A stretch of 20,372 nucleotides of DNA from the NCBI GenBank assembly GCA_023380955.1, contig JAMCTB010000152.1, forward strand, positions 1 through 20,372. The letters are read 5' to 3'. Numbering within the stretch: the stretch's first letter is position 1; each line of letters starts with the position of its first letter. Of the stretch, positions 8,866 to 15,826 are shown in pieces. The notes under the pieces are model-generated. The model did no database searches. It saw nothing but the letters and a program-made list of their open reading frames with translations, and was not told the DNA's origin. Origin of the DNA: Chloroflexota bacterium. GTDB lineage: Bacteria > Chloroflexota > UBA6077. The position numbers were made by a program, and so were the translations under genes.

Positions 8866-9723
8866 GTGACAGGCACTTCGCGAAGAAAAGTCAACGAAGG
8901 CTCCTCCACCTCAAAGACTACCGTCCAGTCGGTAGAGCGAACCCTCGACATTTTGGAAGCCCTGGCGAAGGTGGGCGAGACAGGCATCGCCCAGTTGAGC
9001 AACCAGGTGGGCCTGCACGCCAGCACCGTCCACCGTCTTCTCTCCACCCTGATCGCTCGGGGATACGTCCGCCAGAACCCGGAATCGGGCCGCTACCTCC
9101 TCGGATTGAAACCGTTGGACGTGGCACGGGCAGTGAGGGACCATCTGGATCTCCGGATGGAAGCCATACCCGTCCTGCAGGAGCTGATGCGGAGGAGCGG
9201 CGAAACCGCCAATTTGGCCGTGATGGACGATCACCAGATCGTTTACCTGGAGCAGGTATCGAGCCCGGGCTGGATGCTCAGGATGTTCGTGCAGGTGGGT
9301 GCGCGGGCACCGCTGCACAGCACCGCCTCCGGCAAGGTCCTCTTGTCCGCTCTCCCCGACGAGGAACTCGATCGAATGCTCCACTCCTACCGTCTGATCC
9401 CCTATGCCAGCCGCACCATCGTCGACACCGGCATTCTCATGGCCGAGTTGGAGGAGGTGCGGCGCCAGGGGTATGCCACCGACTACGGCGAGCAGGAGGA
9501 GGGGGTTAGCTGCATAGCAGCGCCGGTGCGAGACCACACGGGGAGAGTGCTGGCGGTCATCAGCATCTCCGGCCCGTGGATCCGGATCACCCCGGAGCGG
9601 GTTCCCCTGCTGGTGCCTTCAGTACAGGAAGCGTGCGCCCGCTTATCGGCAGCGCTGGGATACGATCCGGCTTATCACGCGGTAGTCAACGCAGCAGTTT
9701 TGACACGAGGAGGTGGAGCATGA
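8866..9723 (+). CDS. IclR family transcriptional regulator
   Basis: A 285-residue IclR-type regulator, slightly longer than the usual ~250-270. The N-terminal winged helix-turn-helix spans about residues 19-85: VQSVERTLDILEAL, IAQLSNQVGLHASTVHRLLSTL and the wing RGYVRQNPESGRYLLGL. The C-terminal effector domain includes VYLEQV, APLHSTASGKVLLS, GYATDYGEQEEGVSCIAAPVRD and VISISGP. Such proteins sense small organic acids and control catabolic operons. The start is GTG 8866 with ACGAGGT about 6 nt upstream. Its stop overlaps the next ATG (ATGA), so it is co-translated with the formyl hydrolase-like gene and probably controls the following module. It is divergent from the thiamine operon. Confidence 0.93.
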   Translation: MTGTSRRKVNEGSSTSKTTVQSVERTLDILEALAKVGETGIAQLSNQVGLHASTVHRLLSTLIARGYVRQNPESGRYLLGLKPLDVARAVRDHLDLRMEAIPVLQELMRRSGETANLAVMDDHQIVYLEQVSSPGWMLRMFVQVGARAPLHSTASGKVLLSALPDEELDRMLHSYRLIPYASRTIVDTGILMAELEEVRRQGYATDYGEQEEGVSCIAAPVRDHTGRVLAVISISGPWIRITPERVPLLVPSVQEACARLSAALGYDPAYHAVVNAAVLTRGGGA

Positions 9724-10631
9724 GGATTGCGTTGATCGGCCAGGCAGCCTTTGGCGAGAAGGTCCTGGAAGCTCTCCTCAAGGAAGGCGAGGAGATAGCC
9801 GTCGTCTACTGTCCGCCGGATGCGCCAAACGGGAAGCAGGATTCCCTGGGCGAGTTGGCGGAGAAGAGTGGGATCCCCGTCAGAAAGCCGGCCCGGATGC
9901 GCAACCCCGAGGTGTTCGAGGAGTACAAGTGCTTCGATCTCGAGCTGAACGTCATGGCCTTCGTCACCGACATCGTGCCGATGACGATGATCCGGTACCC
10001 CAAGCTGGGAACCATCCAGTACCATCCCTCCATTCTCCCCCGACATCGTGGCGGCAGCGCCATCAACTGGGCGGTGATCAACGGAGAGACCAAGACCGGC
10101 CTCAGCATCTTCTGGCCCGACGAGGGTCTGGACACCGGTCCGATCCTGATGCAGAAGGAAGTGGCCATCACGCCCGACGACACCCTGGGCTCGGTGTACT
10201 TCAACAAGCTGTTCCCCCTGGGCGTCGAGTCGGTGGTGGAGTCGGTGAAGCTGGTCAAGGCGGGGAAGGCGCCCAAGGTCGATCAGGATCTGAGCGAGGG
10301 CGAGTACGAGCCCCTCTGCAAGAAGATGGCGATCGACTGGATCTATCCCATCAACGTCGTCTACAACGTGATCCGTGGCTGCAACCCGTCGCCCGGCGCC
10401 GGCACTCTGTACAAAGGCCAGCCGCTCAAGATCTTCGACTGCGAGAAGAGGAACGTGAGCGGCCCTGCTGCACCAGGGACGGTCCTGGAGATCGCCGGCG
10501 ACGGCTTCCTGGTAGCGGGCAACGGTGGAAGCATCTTCGTCAAGCGGGTTCAGCCCCAGGGTTCCCCCAAGCTGAAGGCATCGGAGTTCGTGGCATCGGC
10601 CGGCCTGCAGGTTGGGGACAAGCTGGGATAG
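9720..10631 (+). CDS. Formyl-THF hydrolase/formyltransferase-like protein (resembles the N-terminal domain of 10-formyl-THF dehydrogenase)
   Basis: A 303-residue member of the methionyl-tRNA formyltransferase/10-formyl-THF hydrolase fold. MRIALIGQAAFGEKVLEAL opens the Rossmann-like domain. The active site shows QYHPSILPRHRGGSAINW (100-117) with catalytic His102, and IFWPDEGLDTGPIL with Asp138. The HPS-LPRHRG-SAINW and SIFW-D-GLDTG wording is closer to the hydrolase domain of animal-type formyl-THF dehydrogenase (ALDH1L1) than to bacterial Fmt, whose NVH is replaced by Q100-Y-H. A C-terminal Fmt_C-like barrel follows (about 205-300). It may release formate from 10-formyl-THF or transfer the formyl group to an unknown acceptor. 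It overlaps iclR by 4 nt and is 140 bp upstream of porC, across a small repeat element. A housekeeping fmt role is possible but not favoured by context. Confidence 0.82.
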   Translation: MRIALIGQAAFGEKVLEALLKEGEEIAVVYCPPDAPNGKQDSLGELAEKSGIPVRKPARMRNPEVFEEYKCFDLELNVMAFVTDIVPMTMIRYPKLGTIQYHPSILPRHRGGSAINWAVINGETKTGLSIFWPDEGLDTGPILMQKEVAITPDDTLGSVYFNKLFPLGVESVVESVKLVKAGKAPKVDQDLSEGEYEPLCKKMAIDWIYPINVVYNVIRGCNPSPGAGTLYKGQPLKIFDCEKRNVSGPAAPGTVLEIAGDGFLVAGNGGSIFVKRVQPQGSPKLKASEFVASAGLQVGDKLG

Positions 10632-10635
10632 GTAG

Positions 10636-10747
10636 CTAACAGCAGTCAGCTGTCAGCCCTCTGGCTAATGGGGATTAGGGGTCAGACAGGGGAAGAAGGG
10701 AGGCTGACAAGAGCAAAGGTTGACTGCTGATAGCTGAAGGCTCTTAG
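10636..10747. mobile_element. MITE-like heptad-repeat element without a gene
   Basis: Left array CAGCAGT, CAGCTGT, CAGCCCT (10640-10660) faces right array AAGGTTG, ACTGCTG, ATAGCTG, AAGGCTC (10716-10743). The outer ends are CTAACAGC (10636-10643) and GCTCTTAG (10740-10747), near-inverted copies of each other that match the ends of the four-helix-bundle element at 13941-14405. About 55 bp separates the arrays. It sits just before the porC ribosome-binding site. I infer a derivative lacking the gene. Confidence 0.6.
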
Positions 10748-10771
10748 TTTGAGGAGGAGGCATTAGAAAGG

Positions 10772-11347
10772 ATGGCAGGAGATCTCTACGAGGTTCGCTG
10801 GCACGCCCGCGGCGGCCAGGGTGCGGTGACCGCGTCCCGCTTCCTGTCGGCGTCGGCAAGCCGCGAGAACAAGCACTTTCAGGGCTTCCCTGAATTCGGC
10901 ACCGAGCGCATGGGCGCCCCGATCCAGGCATTCACCCGCCTGAGCAGCCAGCGGATCTACACCCACGAGCAGGTGACGACCCCGGATGCCGTCGTGGTGC
11001 TGGATCCGACTCTTCTGGAGGTCGTGGACGTGACCGCCGGCCTCAAGCCGGGCTGCCCACTGATCATCAACTCCGATCTGGCGGCGGCCGAGCTGAGGAA
11101 GCAGCTGCCGAAGGGCAGCTACAAGCTGTACACCGTGAACGCGACGAAGATCGCGACCGAGTCCGTCGGCCGGCCGATCACCAATACCGCCATGGTGGGC
11201 GCGCTGGTGAAGATCACAGAGCTGATCGCCTTCAAAGCCGTCGAGGATGAGCTCCGGTCGATGTTCGGCTCCCGGTTCAAGCAGTCGGTGGTCGACGGCA
11301 ACGTCAAGGCGCTGCAGAGGGCCTACGAGGAGGTTAAGGGCGAATGA
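10772..11347 (+). CDS. porC: Pyruvate/2-oxoacid:ferredoxin oxidoreductase subunit gamma
   Basis: A 191-residue gamma subunit of a four-subunit 2-oxoacid:ferredoxin oxidoreductase. It has the N-terminal RWHARGGQGAVTASRFLS motif (9-26), then FPEFGTERMGAPIQAFTRLS and VVVLDPTLLE, all typical of the gamma domain at the inter-protomer interface near the CoA site. The length is normal. The start is ATG 10772, with GGAGGAGG about 11 nt upstream. Its stop overlaps the delta start (ATGA), indicating coupling. It is the first of the contiguous gamma-delta-alpha-beta set, the order common in archaea and in bacteria such as Thermotoga. Confidence 0.93.
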   Translation: MAGDLYEVRWHARGGQGAVTASRFLSASASRENKHFQGFPEFGTERMGAPIQAFTRLSSQRIYTHEQVTTPDAVVVLDPTLLEVVDVTAGLKPGCPLIINSDLAAAELRKQLPKGSYKLYTVNATKIATESVGRPITNTAMVGALVKITELIAFKAVEDELRSMFGSRFKQSVVDGNVKALQRAYEEVKGE

Positions 11348-11697
11348 GCGACATCTTCGAAGTGAAGGGCGGAACCCTCCCGAAGGCCAGCGAGCTACCG
11401 CTGGGCGGGATCATCCCAAGCAACGGCAACGGTGTCAACTACGCCACCGGTAGCTGGCGGACCCAGCGGCCGATCTTCAACGATGCAGCCTGCACCGACT
11501 GCCTGCTGTGCTGGCTCCACTGCCCGGACGACTCGATCATCCTGGAGGAGGGCAAGGTAGTGGGGATCGACGTGGATCACTGCAAGGGCTGCGGTATCTG
11601 CGGCCAAGAGTGCAACTCCAAGCCGGTTAAAGCCATGAACATGGCCCAGGGCGGCCGCTTCGAGCCGAGCGAGACCTTCGCCAGGCACACACTGTAA
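11344..11697 (+). CDS. porD: Pyruvate/2-oxoacid:ferredoxin oxidoreductase subunit delta (2x[4Fe-4S] ferredoxin)
   Basis: A 117-residue ferredoxin-like delta subunit. Two 4Fe-4S motifs are complete: C50-x2-C53-x2-C56-x3-C60 followed by Pro61, and C80-x2-C83-x2-C86-x3-C90. The second is followed by NSKP rather than an immediate Pro, a spacing seen in Por delta subunits. It carries electrons from the beta-subunit cluster toward external ferredoxin. The ATG overlaps the gamma stop by 4 nt, and the alpha gene follows after 12 nt. Confidence 0.94.
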   Translation: MSDIFEVKGGTLPKASELPLGGIIPSNGNGVNYATGSWRTQRPIFNDAACTDCLLCWLHCPDDSIILEEGKVVGIDVDHCKGCGICGQECNSKPVKAMNMAQGGRFEPSETFARHTL

Positions 11698-11709
11698 GGA
11701 GATCGAGTG

Positions 11710-12918
11710 ATGGCAATAGCAGAGAAGCCTGTACGGCAGCGAAAGGTAGTGGGTCTCACCGGTGACGGGGCTGCCGCCGACGCCATGATGCAGATCAACC
11801 CGGACCAGGTAGCTGCCTACCCGATTACCCCTCAGACCGAGATCGTCGAGCGCTTCGCCGAGTACGTGGCCAACGGCAACGTTCAGACCGAGTTCGTGGC
11901 GGTCGAGAGCGAGCACAGCGCCCTGTCCGCCTGCTGCGGCGGCGCCGCCGCCGGCGGCCGGGTGATGACCTGCACCTCCTCGCAGGGTCTCGCCCTGATG
12001 CACGAGGTGCTGTTCATCGCCTCCGGCAACCGGCTGCCCATCGTCATGCCGATGGTCAACCGAACCCTGAGCGCCCCCATCAACATCCACGGAGACCATT
12101 CCGACTCCATGGCCTCCCGCGACGCCGCCTGGATCCAGCTCTTCTGCGCCGACGCCCAGGAGATCTACGACACCACCATCATGGCCGTCCGGATCGCCGA
12201 GCACCCGGAAGTGCAGCTGCCGGTGATGGTCTGCTTCGATGGCTTCAACGTCTCCCACGACATGGAGCGGGTGGAGATGCTGGACAAGGCCGAGGTCCAG
12301 GAGTTCGTCGGAGAACCGAACCCGAAGATCAACATGCTCGATCCGGAGAACCCCATCAGCATCGGCGCCCTGGTGCTGCCTCCCTTCTTCTTCGAGCACA
12401 AGCTCGCCATGACCAGGGCCCTGGAAGGCTCCATCAAGGCCATCGAGGAAGTGGGCAAGGAGTACGCGAAGCTGAGCGGCCGGTCCCAGCCTATCCTGGA
12501 GACCTTTGGCATGGAGGACGCCGAAGTGGCCGTGGTGGCCCTGAGCGGCATCGGCGGCACGGCTCAGTGGACCGCGATGCAGCTGCGGGAGCAGGGGTTG
12601 AAGGTCGGCGTGGTGCGGCCGCGGGTTTACCGCCCGTTCCCGGCCGCCCAGATGGTAGAGGCTCTGAAGAAGGTCAAGGCCGTGGCCGTGGTCGAGAAGG
12701 CCTCCGCGCCCGGCGCTTCCGGTGCGCCCGTCTTCCAGGACCTGTGCACTGCTATGTACGGCCTGGACCCGCGCCCGAAGATGATCAACTACGTCACGGG
12801 TCTGGGCGGCCGCGACACCTCGTCCGTACAGTACACCGAGGTCTTCAAGAGGCTGCTGGGTATCGCCAAGGGCGAGCCCGTCGGCCCGGTGCAAAGCTAC
12901 ATCGGCGCACGGGAATAG
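11710..12918 (+). CDS. porA: Pyruvate/2-oxoacid:ferredoxin oxidoreductase subunit alpha
   Basis: A 402-residue alpha subunit carrying the pyrimidine-binding and transketolase C-terminal-like domains. Family blocks are AAYPITPQTEIVE (35-47), VESEHSALSA, TSSQGLALMHEVLFIASG, NRTLSAPINIHGDHSD and FDGFNVSH. Thr40 in YPITP is the position of the substrate-contacting threonine of pyruvate:ferredoxin oxidoreductases, and the Arg in NRTLSAP is the carboxylate contact. Oxalate oxidoreductase is reported to have a changed residue at the threonine, so pyruvate or a close 2-oxoacid is favoured. I chose ATG 11710 over GTG 11707 because AAGGAG lies 8 nt upstream. It follows delta and precedes beta by 13 nt. 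Confidence 0.95.
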   Translation: MAIAEKPVRQRKVVGLTGDGAAADAMMQINPDQVAAYPITPQTEIVERFAEYVANGNVQTEFVAVESEHSALSACCGGAAAGGRVMTCTSSQGLALMHEVLFIASGNRLPIVMPMVNRTLSAPINIHGDHSDSMASRDAAWIQLFCADAQEIYDTTIMAVRIAEHPEVQLPVMVCFDGFNVSHDMERVEMLDKAEVQEFVGEPNPKINMLDPENPISIGALVLPPFFFEHKLAMTRALEGSIKAIEEVGKEYAKLSGRSQPILETFGMEDAEVAVVALSGIGGTAQWTAMQLREQGLKVGVVRPRVYRPFPAAQMVEALKKVKAVAVVEKASAPGASGAPVFQDLCTAMYGLDPRPKMINYVTGLGGRDTSSVQYTEVFKRLLGIAKGEPVGPVQSYIGARE

Positions 12919-12931
12919 GAGAGTATAGACG

Positions 12932-13864
12932 ATGGCAGTAAACCTGAAAGAGCTAGCGAAGAAGGACGTTAAGTTCACCTCCGGCCACCGCCTGTGCACC
13001 GGCTGCGGCCCCGCGATCATTGCCAAGTGGACGATGCTGGCGGCGGCGGAGTACAACATCGCCATGAGCAGCGCCACCTGCTGCGTGGAGATCTCCAGCG
13101 TCGTCTTCCCCTACACCAGCTGGAAGGTCTCCTGGTACCACAACGCCTTCGAGAACGCGGGTGCCGTTATCGGCGGTATCGAGGCCACCTACCAGGCCCT
13201 GAAGCGCAAGGGCAAGATGGACAAGGACTTCCGCTTCGTCGCCATGGGCGGCGACGGCGGCACCTACGACATCGGCTTCCAGTCCCTGTCGGGTGTCATG
13301 GAGCGGCGGCACAAGGTCCTGTACATTGTCTACGACAACAACGCCTACATGAACACCGGTATCCAGCGCTCCGGCGCCACGCCGAAGTACGCCTGGACCA
13401 CCACCTCTCACGTGGGCGATGCCTACCAGGGCAAGCAGCAGCCGCGCAAGGACCTGGTGTCCATCATGGCGGCCCACGACATCCCTTACGTGGCCCAGGC
13501 CAGCGTCGGCTACTGGCGCGACTACATGACCAAGGTCCAGAAGGCGCTGGAGACCGACGGTCCCTCCTTCATCGCCGTCTACGCCCCTTGCTGGCGCGGT
13601 TGGCGAGCTGAGACCCATCAGACCGTGGAGTTGGGCCGCCTGGCCGTCCAGTCCAAGTACTGGCCGCTGTACGAGGTGGTCGATGGCAAGTGGCAGATGA
13701 CCTACGTGCCCAGGGAAGAGAAGTCGGTGACCGAGTTCCTCAAGCCGCAGGGCCGGTTCAGCCACCTGTTCAAGCCCGGCAACGAGGCCCTGCTTCAGGA
13801 CTTCCAGAGCGAAGTCGACTACAAGTGGGACCAGCTGCAGAGGCGGATCTCCGCTTCGGCCTGA
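12932..13864 (+). CDS. porB: Pyruvate/2-oxoacid:ferredoxin oxidoreductase subunit beta (ThDP-binding)
   Basis: A 310-residue beta subunit that binds thiamine diphosphate and the proximal 4Fe-4S cluster. The ThDP motif starts at G107-D-G and ends at D135-N-N, with AYMNTGIQRSGATP after it as in pyruvate-specific enzymes. Cluster cysteines are C22 and C25 (LCTGCG), one of C50/C51 (ATCCVEIS) and C220 (YAPCWRGW). The length is normal. The start is ATG 12932 with GGAGAG about 10 nt upstream. It closes the por operon, whose ThDP need links it functionally to the nearby thiamine genes. After its stop there are about 75 bp and then the four-helix-bundle element. Confidence 0.95.
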   Translation: MAVNLKELAKKDVKFTSGHRLCTGCGPAIIAKWTMLAAAEYNIAMSSATCCVEISSVVFPYTSWKVSWYHNAFENAGAVIGGIEATYQALKRKGKMDKDFRFVAMGGDGGTYDIGFQSLSGVMERRHKVLYIVYDNNAYMNTGIQRSGATPKYAWTTTSHVGDAYQGKQQPRKDLVSIMAAHDIPYVAQASVGYWRDYMTKVQKALETDGPSFIAVYAPCWRGWRAETHQTVELGRLAVQSKYWPLYEVVDGKWQMTYVPREEKSVTEFLKPQGRFSHLFKPGNEALLQDFQSEVDYKWDQLQRRISASA

Positions 13865-13944
13865 GTGAAAAAGGGTCCGGGTAGCGGTAATGGGGGGACG
13901 CCGGAGGCATTCACAATCGGATGCGCCGGCGCCCCCTTGCCTAA

Positions 13945-13979
13945 CAGCTATCAGCTATCAGCCGTCAGCTATCAGCAAG
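13945..13979. repeat. left heptad array of the four-helix-bundle element
   Basis: Four full units of CAGCTAT/CAGCCGT and one degraded unit (CAGCAAG) in strict 7-bp register. It is the inverted counterpart of the array at 14360-14401 and lies in the leader of the small gene. Confidence 0.85.
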
Positions 13980-14021
13980 AGTCGATCGAGAGCAGATTGC
14001 GGGCCGAGCGAGGATGTTGAG

Positions 14022-14381
14022 TTGGGTGACTTCAGAGAGCTGAAGGTCTGGGAAAAGGCTCATCACTTGACCCTGGTAGCATACAAGGTGACGGCAACAT
14101 TCCCAAGGGATGAGCTGTTCGGATTGACCAGTCAGATACGACGTTCGAGCGCATCGATACCAGCCAACATCGCAGAGGGCTGCGGCAGAAACGGAGATGC
14201 CGAGTTCGCGCGGTTCTGCGGAATGGCGATGGATTCAGCGAACGAACTAGATTATCATCTTCTGCTCGCTCGTGATCTCAATCTGTTGAAGAGCGAAGAC
14301 TACGAACTGCTCTCAAGTGAACTGAGCGAGACTCGACGTATGCTTGCAGCGCTCATCCAAAGGCTGAAGGCTGAAGGCTGA
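14022..14381 (+). CDS. Four-helix-bundle protein (S23 / 23S rRNA intervening-sequence protein family)
   Basis: A 119-residue protein matching the four-helix-bundle S23/IVP family (relatives include Avd of diversity-generating retroelements). Motifs are DFRELKVWEKAH (3-14), ELFGLTSQIRRSSASIPANI with AEGCGR (about 31-56), EFARF, and ELDYHLLLARDLNLL near the middle. The family forms basic pentameric bundles; the cellular role of stand-alone members is unknown. I chose TTG 14022, which gives the usual family length and has GAGG 8 nt upstream. A longer reading from 13890 would translate the repeat array and is not credible. The last residues and the stop codon lie inside the right heptad array. 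Codons such as CTA, AGA and ATA are more frequent than in neighbours, suggesting recent acquisition. Confidence 0.87.
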   Translation: MGDFRELKVWEKAHHLTLVAYKVTATFPRDELFGLTSQIRRSSASIPANIAEGCGRNGDAEFARFCGMAMDSANELDYHLLLARDLNLLKSEDYELLSSELSETRRMLAALIQRLKAEG

Positions 14382-14401
14382 TAGCTGATAGCCGATAGCT
14401 C
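14360..14401. repeat. right heptad array of the four-helix-bundle element
   Basis: Six 7-bp units in register: AAGGCTG three times, then ATAGCTG, ATAGCCG, ATAGCTC. It overlaps the 3' end of the four-helix-bundle gene, supplying its stop (TGA at 14379-14381), and ends next to the Shine-Dalgarno of the following glcD-type gene. Confidence 0.85.
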
Positions 14402-14420
14402 TCAGAAGGGGGGCCAGACG

Positions 14421-15824
14421 GTGATACGAGAGCAACTGATCGAAGAGCTGGCCAAGATCGTAGGCAAGGACGACGTCCTATCGTCCCGCCGAGACTTGCT
14501 GGTATACGAGTACGATTCCACGCCGGACCTTTTCCAGCCTGAGGTGGTCGTCTTCCCAGCCAACTCCGCCGAGGCCTCAGCCGTATTGGAGCTGGCCAAG
14601 AGGGAAGGGCTCACCATGGTACCCAGGGGAGCGGGCACCAACCTGTCCGGCGGCACCCTCGCCCTCAAAGGTGGGCTCGTGATCGGCTGCAGCCGAATGA
14701 CCCGAGTGCTGGAGGTGGACACCACCAACGAGCGAGTGGTGGTGGAGCCTGGCGTCGTCAACCTGGAGCTGCAGAACCTGCTGGCACCGATGGGCTATCT
14801 CTACGCCCCCGACCCGGCTAGCCAGAAGGTGTCCACCCTGGGGGGAAACATCGGGGAGAACTCCGGCGGTCCCCACTGCCTCAAGTACGGCGTCACCACC
14901 AACCACGTCTACGGCCTGGAGGCGGTGCTGCCCGACGGAGAGGTCATCAACACGGGCGGCCCCTGCGAGGATAACCCCGGCTACGACCTGACGGGAACGA
15001 TGGTGGGCTCCGAAGGGACCTTCGGCTTCGTGACCTCCATGACCCTGCGGCTGATGCGGGCGCCGGAGGCCATCAAGACGATGCTGGCCATCTTCGACAC
15101 CCTGGAGGACTCCGGTAGCGCCGTCTCGGAAATCATCTCCGAGGGCATCGTCCCAGCAACGCTGGAGATCATGGACAAGATAGTGACCTGGGCCGTGGAG
15201 GAAAGCTACCACTCGGGATACCCGCTGGATGCCGAGGGGATCCTGATCATCGAGCTGGACGGCCTGAAGGACGGCCAGGATCGGCTGGCCGAGCGGATCG
15301 TGGAGATCTGCAGGAGGAACCACGTCCGGGATATCAAGATCGCCCAGAACGACGCGGAGCGAAATGGCCTTTGGGCAGGCCGGAAGGGAGCTTTCGGCGC
15401 CATCGCCCGGGTGAGCCCCAGCTACTCGGTACAGGACGGCACCGTGCCCCGCACCAAGCTGGCCGAGACCCTCAAGGAGGTGGTCGCCATCGCCGAGAAG
15501 CACAACGTCAAGGTCGGCAACGTGGCCCACGCCGGTGACGGCAACCTGCACCCCCTGATCATGTTCGACCCCAAGGACACGGCGGAGGTGGAGCGGGTGC
15601 ACAGGGCCGGCAAGGAGATCCTGAAGCTGTGCGTCGAGATGGGCGGCACCCTGACCGGCGAGCACGGCATCGGCATCGAGAAGCAGGACTCCATGCCGCT
15701 GGTGTTCAACGACGCCGAGGTCGACGTGATGTTGCGAGTCAAGAGAGCCTTCGACCCCGACAACAGGCTCAATCCGGACAAGATCCTGCCCCTCAAGAAG
15801 GCGGCCGAAGGAATGGGGGTGTAG
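14421..15824 (+). CDS. glcD: FAD-binding 2-hydroxyacid dehydrogenase subunit (GlcD-type; glycolate oxidase / D-lactate dehydrogenase)
   Basis: A 467-residue FAD-linked oxidase of the VAO/PCMH family, the usual GlcD length. FAD-binding motifs are PRGAGTNLSGG (68-78), GGNIGENSGGPHCLKYGVT and TGTMVGSEGTFGFVTSMTLRL. The C-terminal cap carries the substrate-side NVAHAGDGNLHP (367-378) and GTLTGEHGIG motifs and ends in RLNPDKILP. It oxidises a 2-hydroxyacid; glycolate versus D-lactate cannot be told from these motifs. The neighbouring Por complex makes D-lactate to pyruvate attractive. The start is GTG 14421 with AAGGGGGG about 7 nt upstream, right at the edge of the repeat element. It is co-transcribed with the next two genes. 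Confidence 0.9.
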   Translation: MIREQLIEELAKIVGKDDVLSSRRDLLVYEYDSTPDLFQPEVVVFPANSAEASAVLELAKREGLTMVPRGAGTNLSGGTLALKGGLVIGCSRMTRVLEVDTTNERVVVEPGVVNLELQNLLAPMGYLYAPDPASQKVSTLGGNIGENSGGPHCLKYGVTTNHVYGLEAVLPDGEVINTGGPCEDNPGYDLTGTMVGSEGTFGFVTSMTLRLMRAPEAIKTMLAIFDTLEDSGSAVSEIISEGIVPATLEIMDKIVTWAVEESYHSGYPLDAEGILIIELDGLKDGQDRLAERIVEICRRNHVRDIKIAQNDAERNGLWAGRKGAFGAIARVSPSYSVQDGTVPRTKLAETLKEVVAIAEKHNVKVGNVAHAGDGNLHPLIMFDPKDTAEVERVHRAGKEILKLCVEMGGTLTGEHGIGIEKQDSMPLVFNDAEVDVMLRVKRAFDPDNRLNPDKILPLKKAAEGMGV

Positions 15825-15826
15825 CG

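Larger units (their letters stand above)
13941..14405 (+). mobile_element. Putative mobile element: facing heptad-repeat arrays flanking a four-helix-bundle gene
   Basis: Left array CAGCTAT, CAGCTAT, CAGCCGT, CAGCTAT plus a degraded unit (13945-13979) faces right array AAGGCTG x3, ATAGCTG, ATAGCCG, ATAGCTC (14360-14401). The ends CTAACAGC (13941-13948) and GCTCTCAG (14398-14405) are near-inverted copies and recur at 10636-10747. The single gene between them differs in base use from its neighbours. The arrangement splits por from glcDEF. Mobility is inferred; no transposase is present. Confidence 0.6.

Noticed and set aside
11395..13077. 560-codon open frame on the minus strand opposite porD/porA
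   Set aside because: Antisense to two clearly recognised Por subunits; low-complexity His/Gly/Val-rich translation.
10772..13864. Oxalate oxidoreductase instead of pyruvate:ferredoxin oxidoreductase
   Set aside because: The alpha subunit keeps YPITP with the PFOR threonine, and beta keeps AYMNTGIQRSGATP; oxalate enzymes are reported to differ at the threonine and have gamma and delta fused.
13890..14021. ATG at 13890 as start of the four-helix-bundle protein
   Set aside because: It would add 44 residues translated from the repeat array (AISYQPSAIS), absent from the family; TTG 14022 has a ribosome-binding site and gives the normal length.
14022..14381. 23S rRNA intervening sequence
   Set aside because: The flanks are por and glc protein-coding genes, not rRNA.
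13945..14401. CRISPR array
   Set aside because: The units are 7 bp, contiguous and without spacers, and there are no cas genes.
13941..14405. Diversity-generating retroelement because the protein resembles Avd
   Set aside because: No reverse transcriptase and no template/variable repeat pair are present; only the S23/Avd-like fold is shared.
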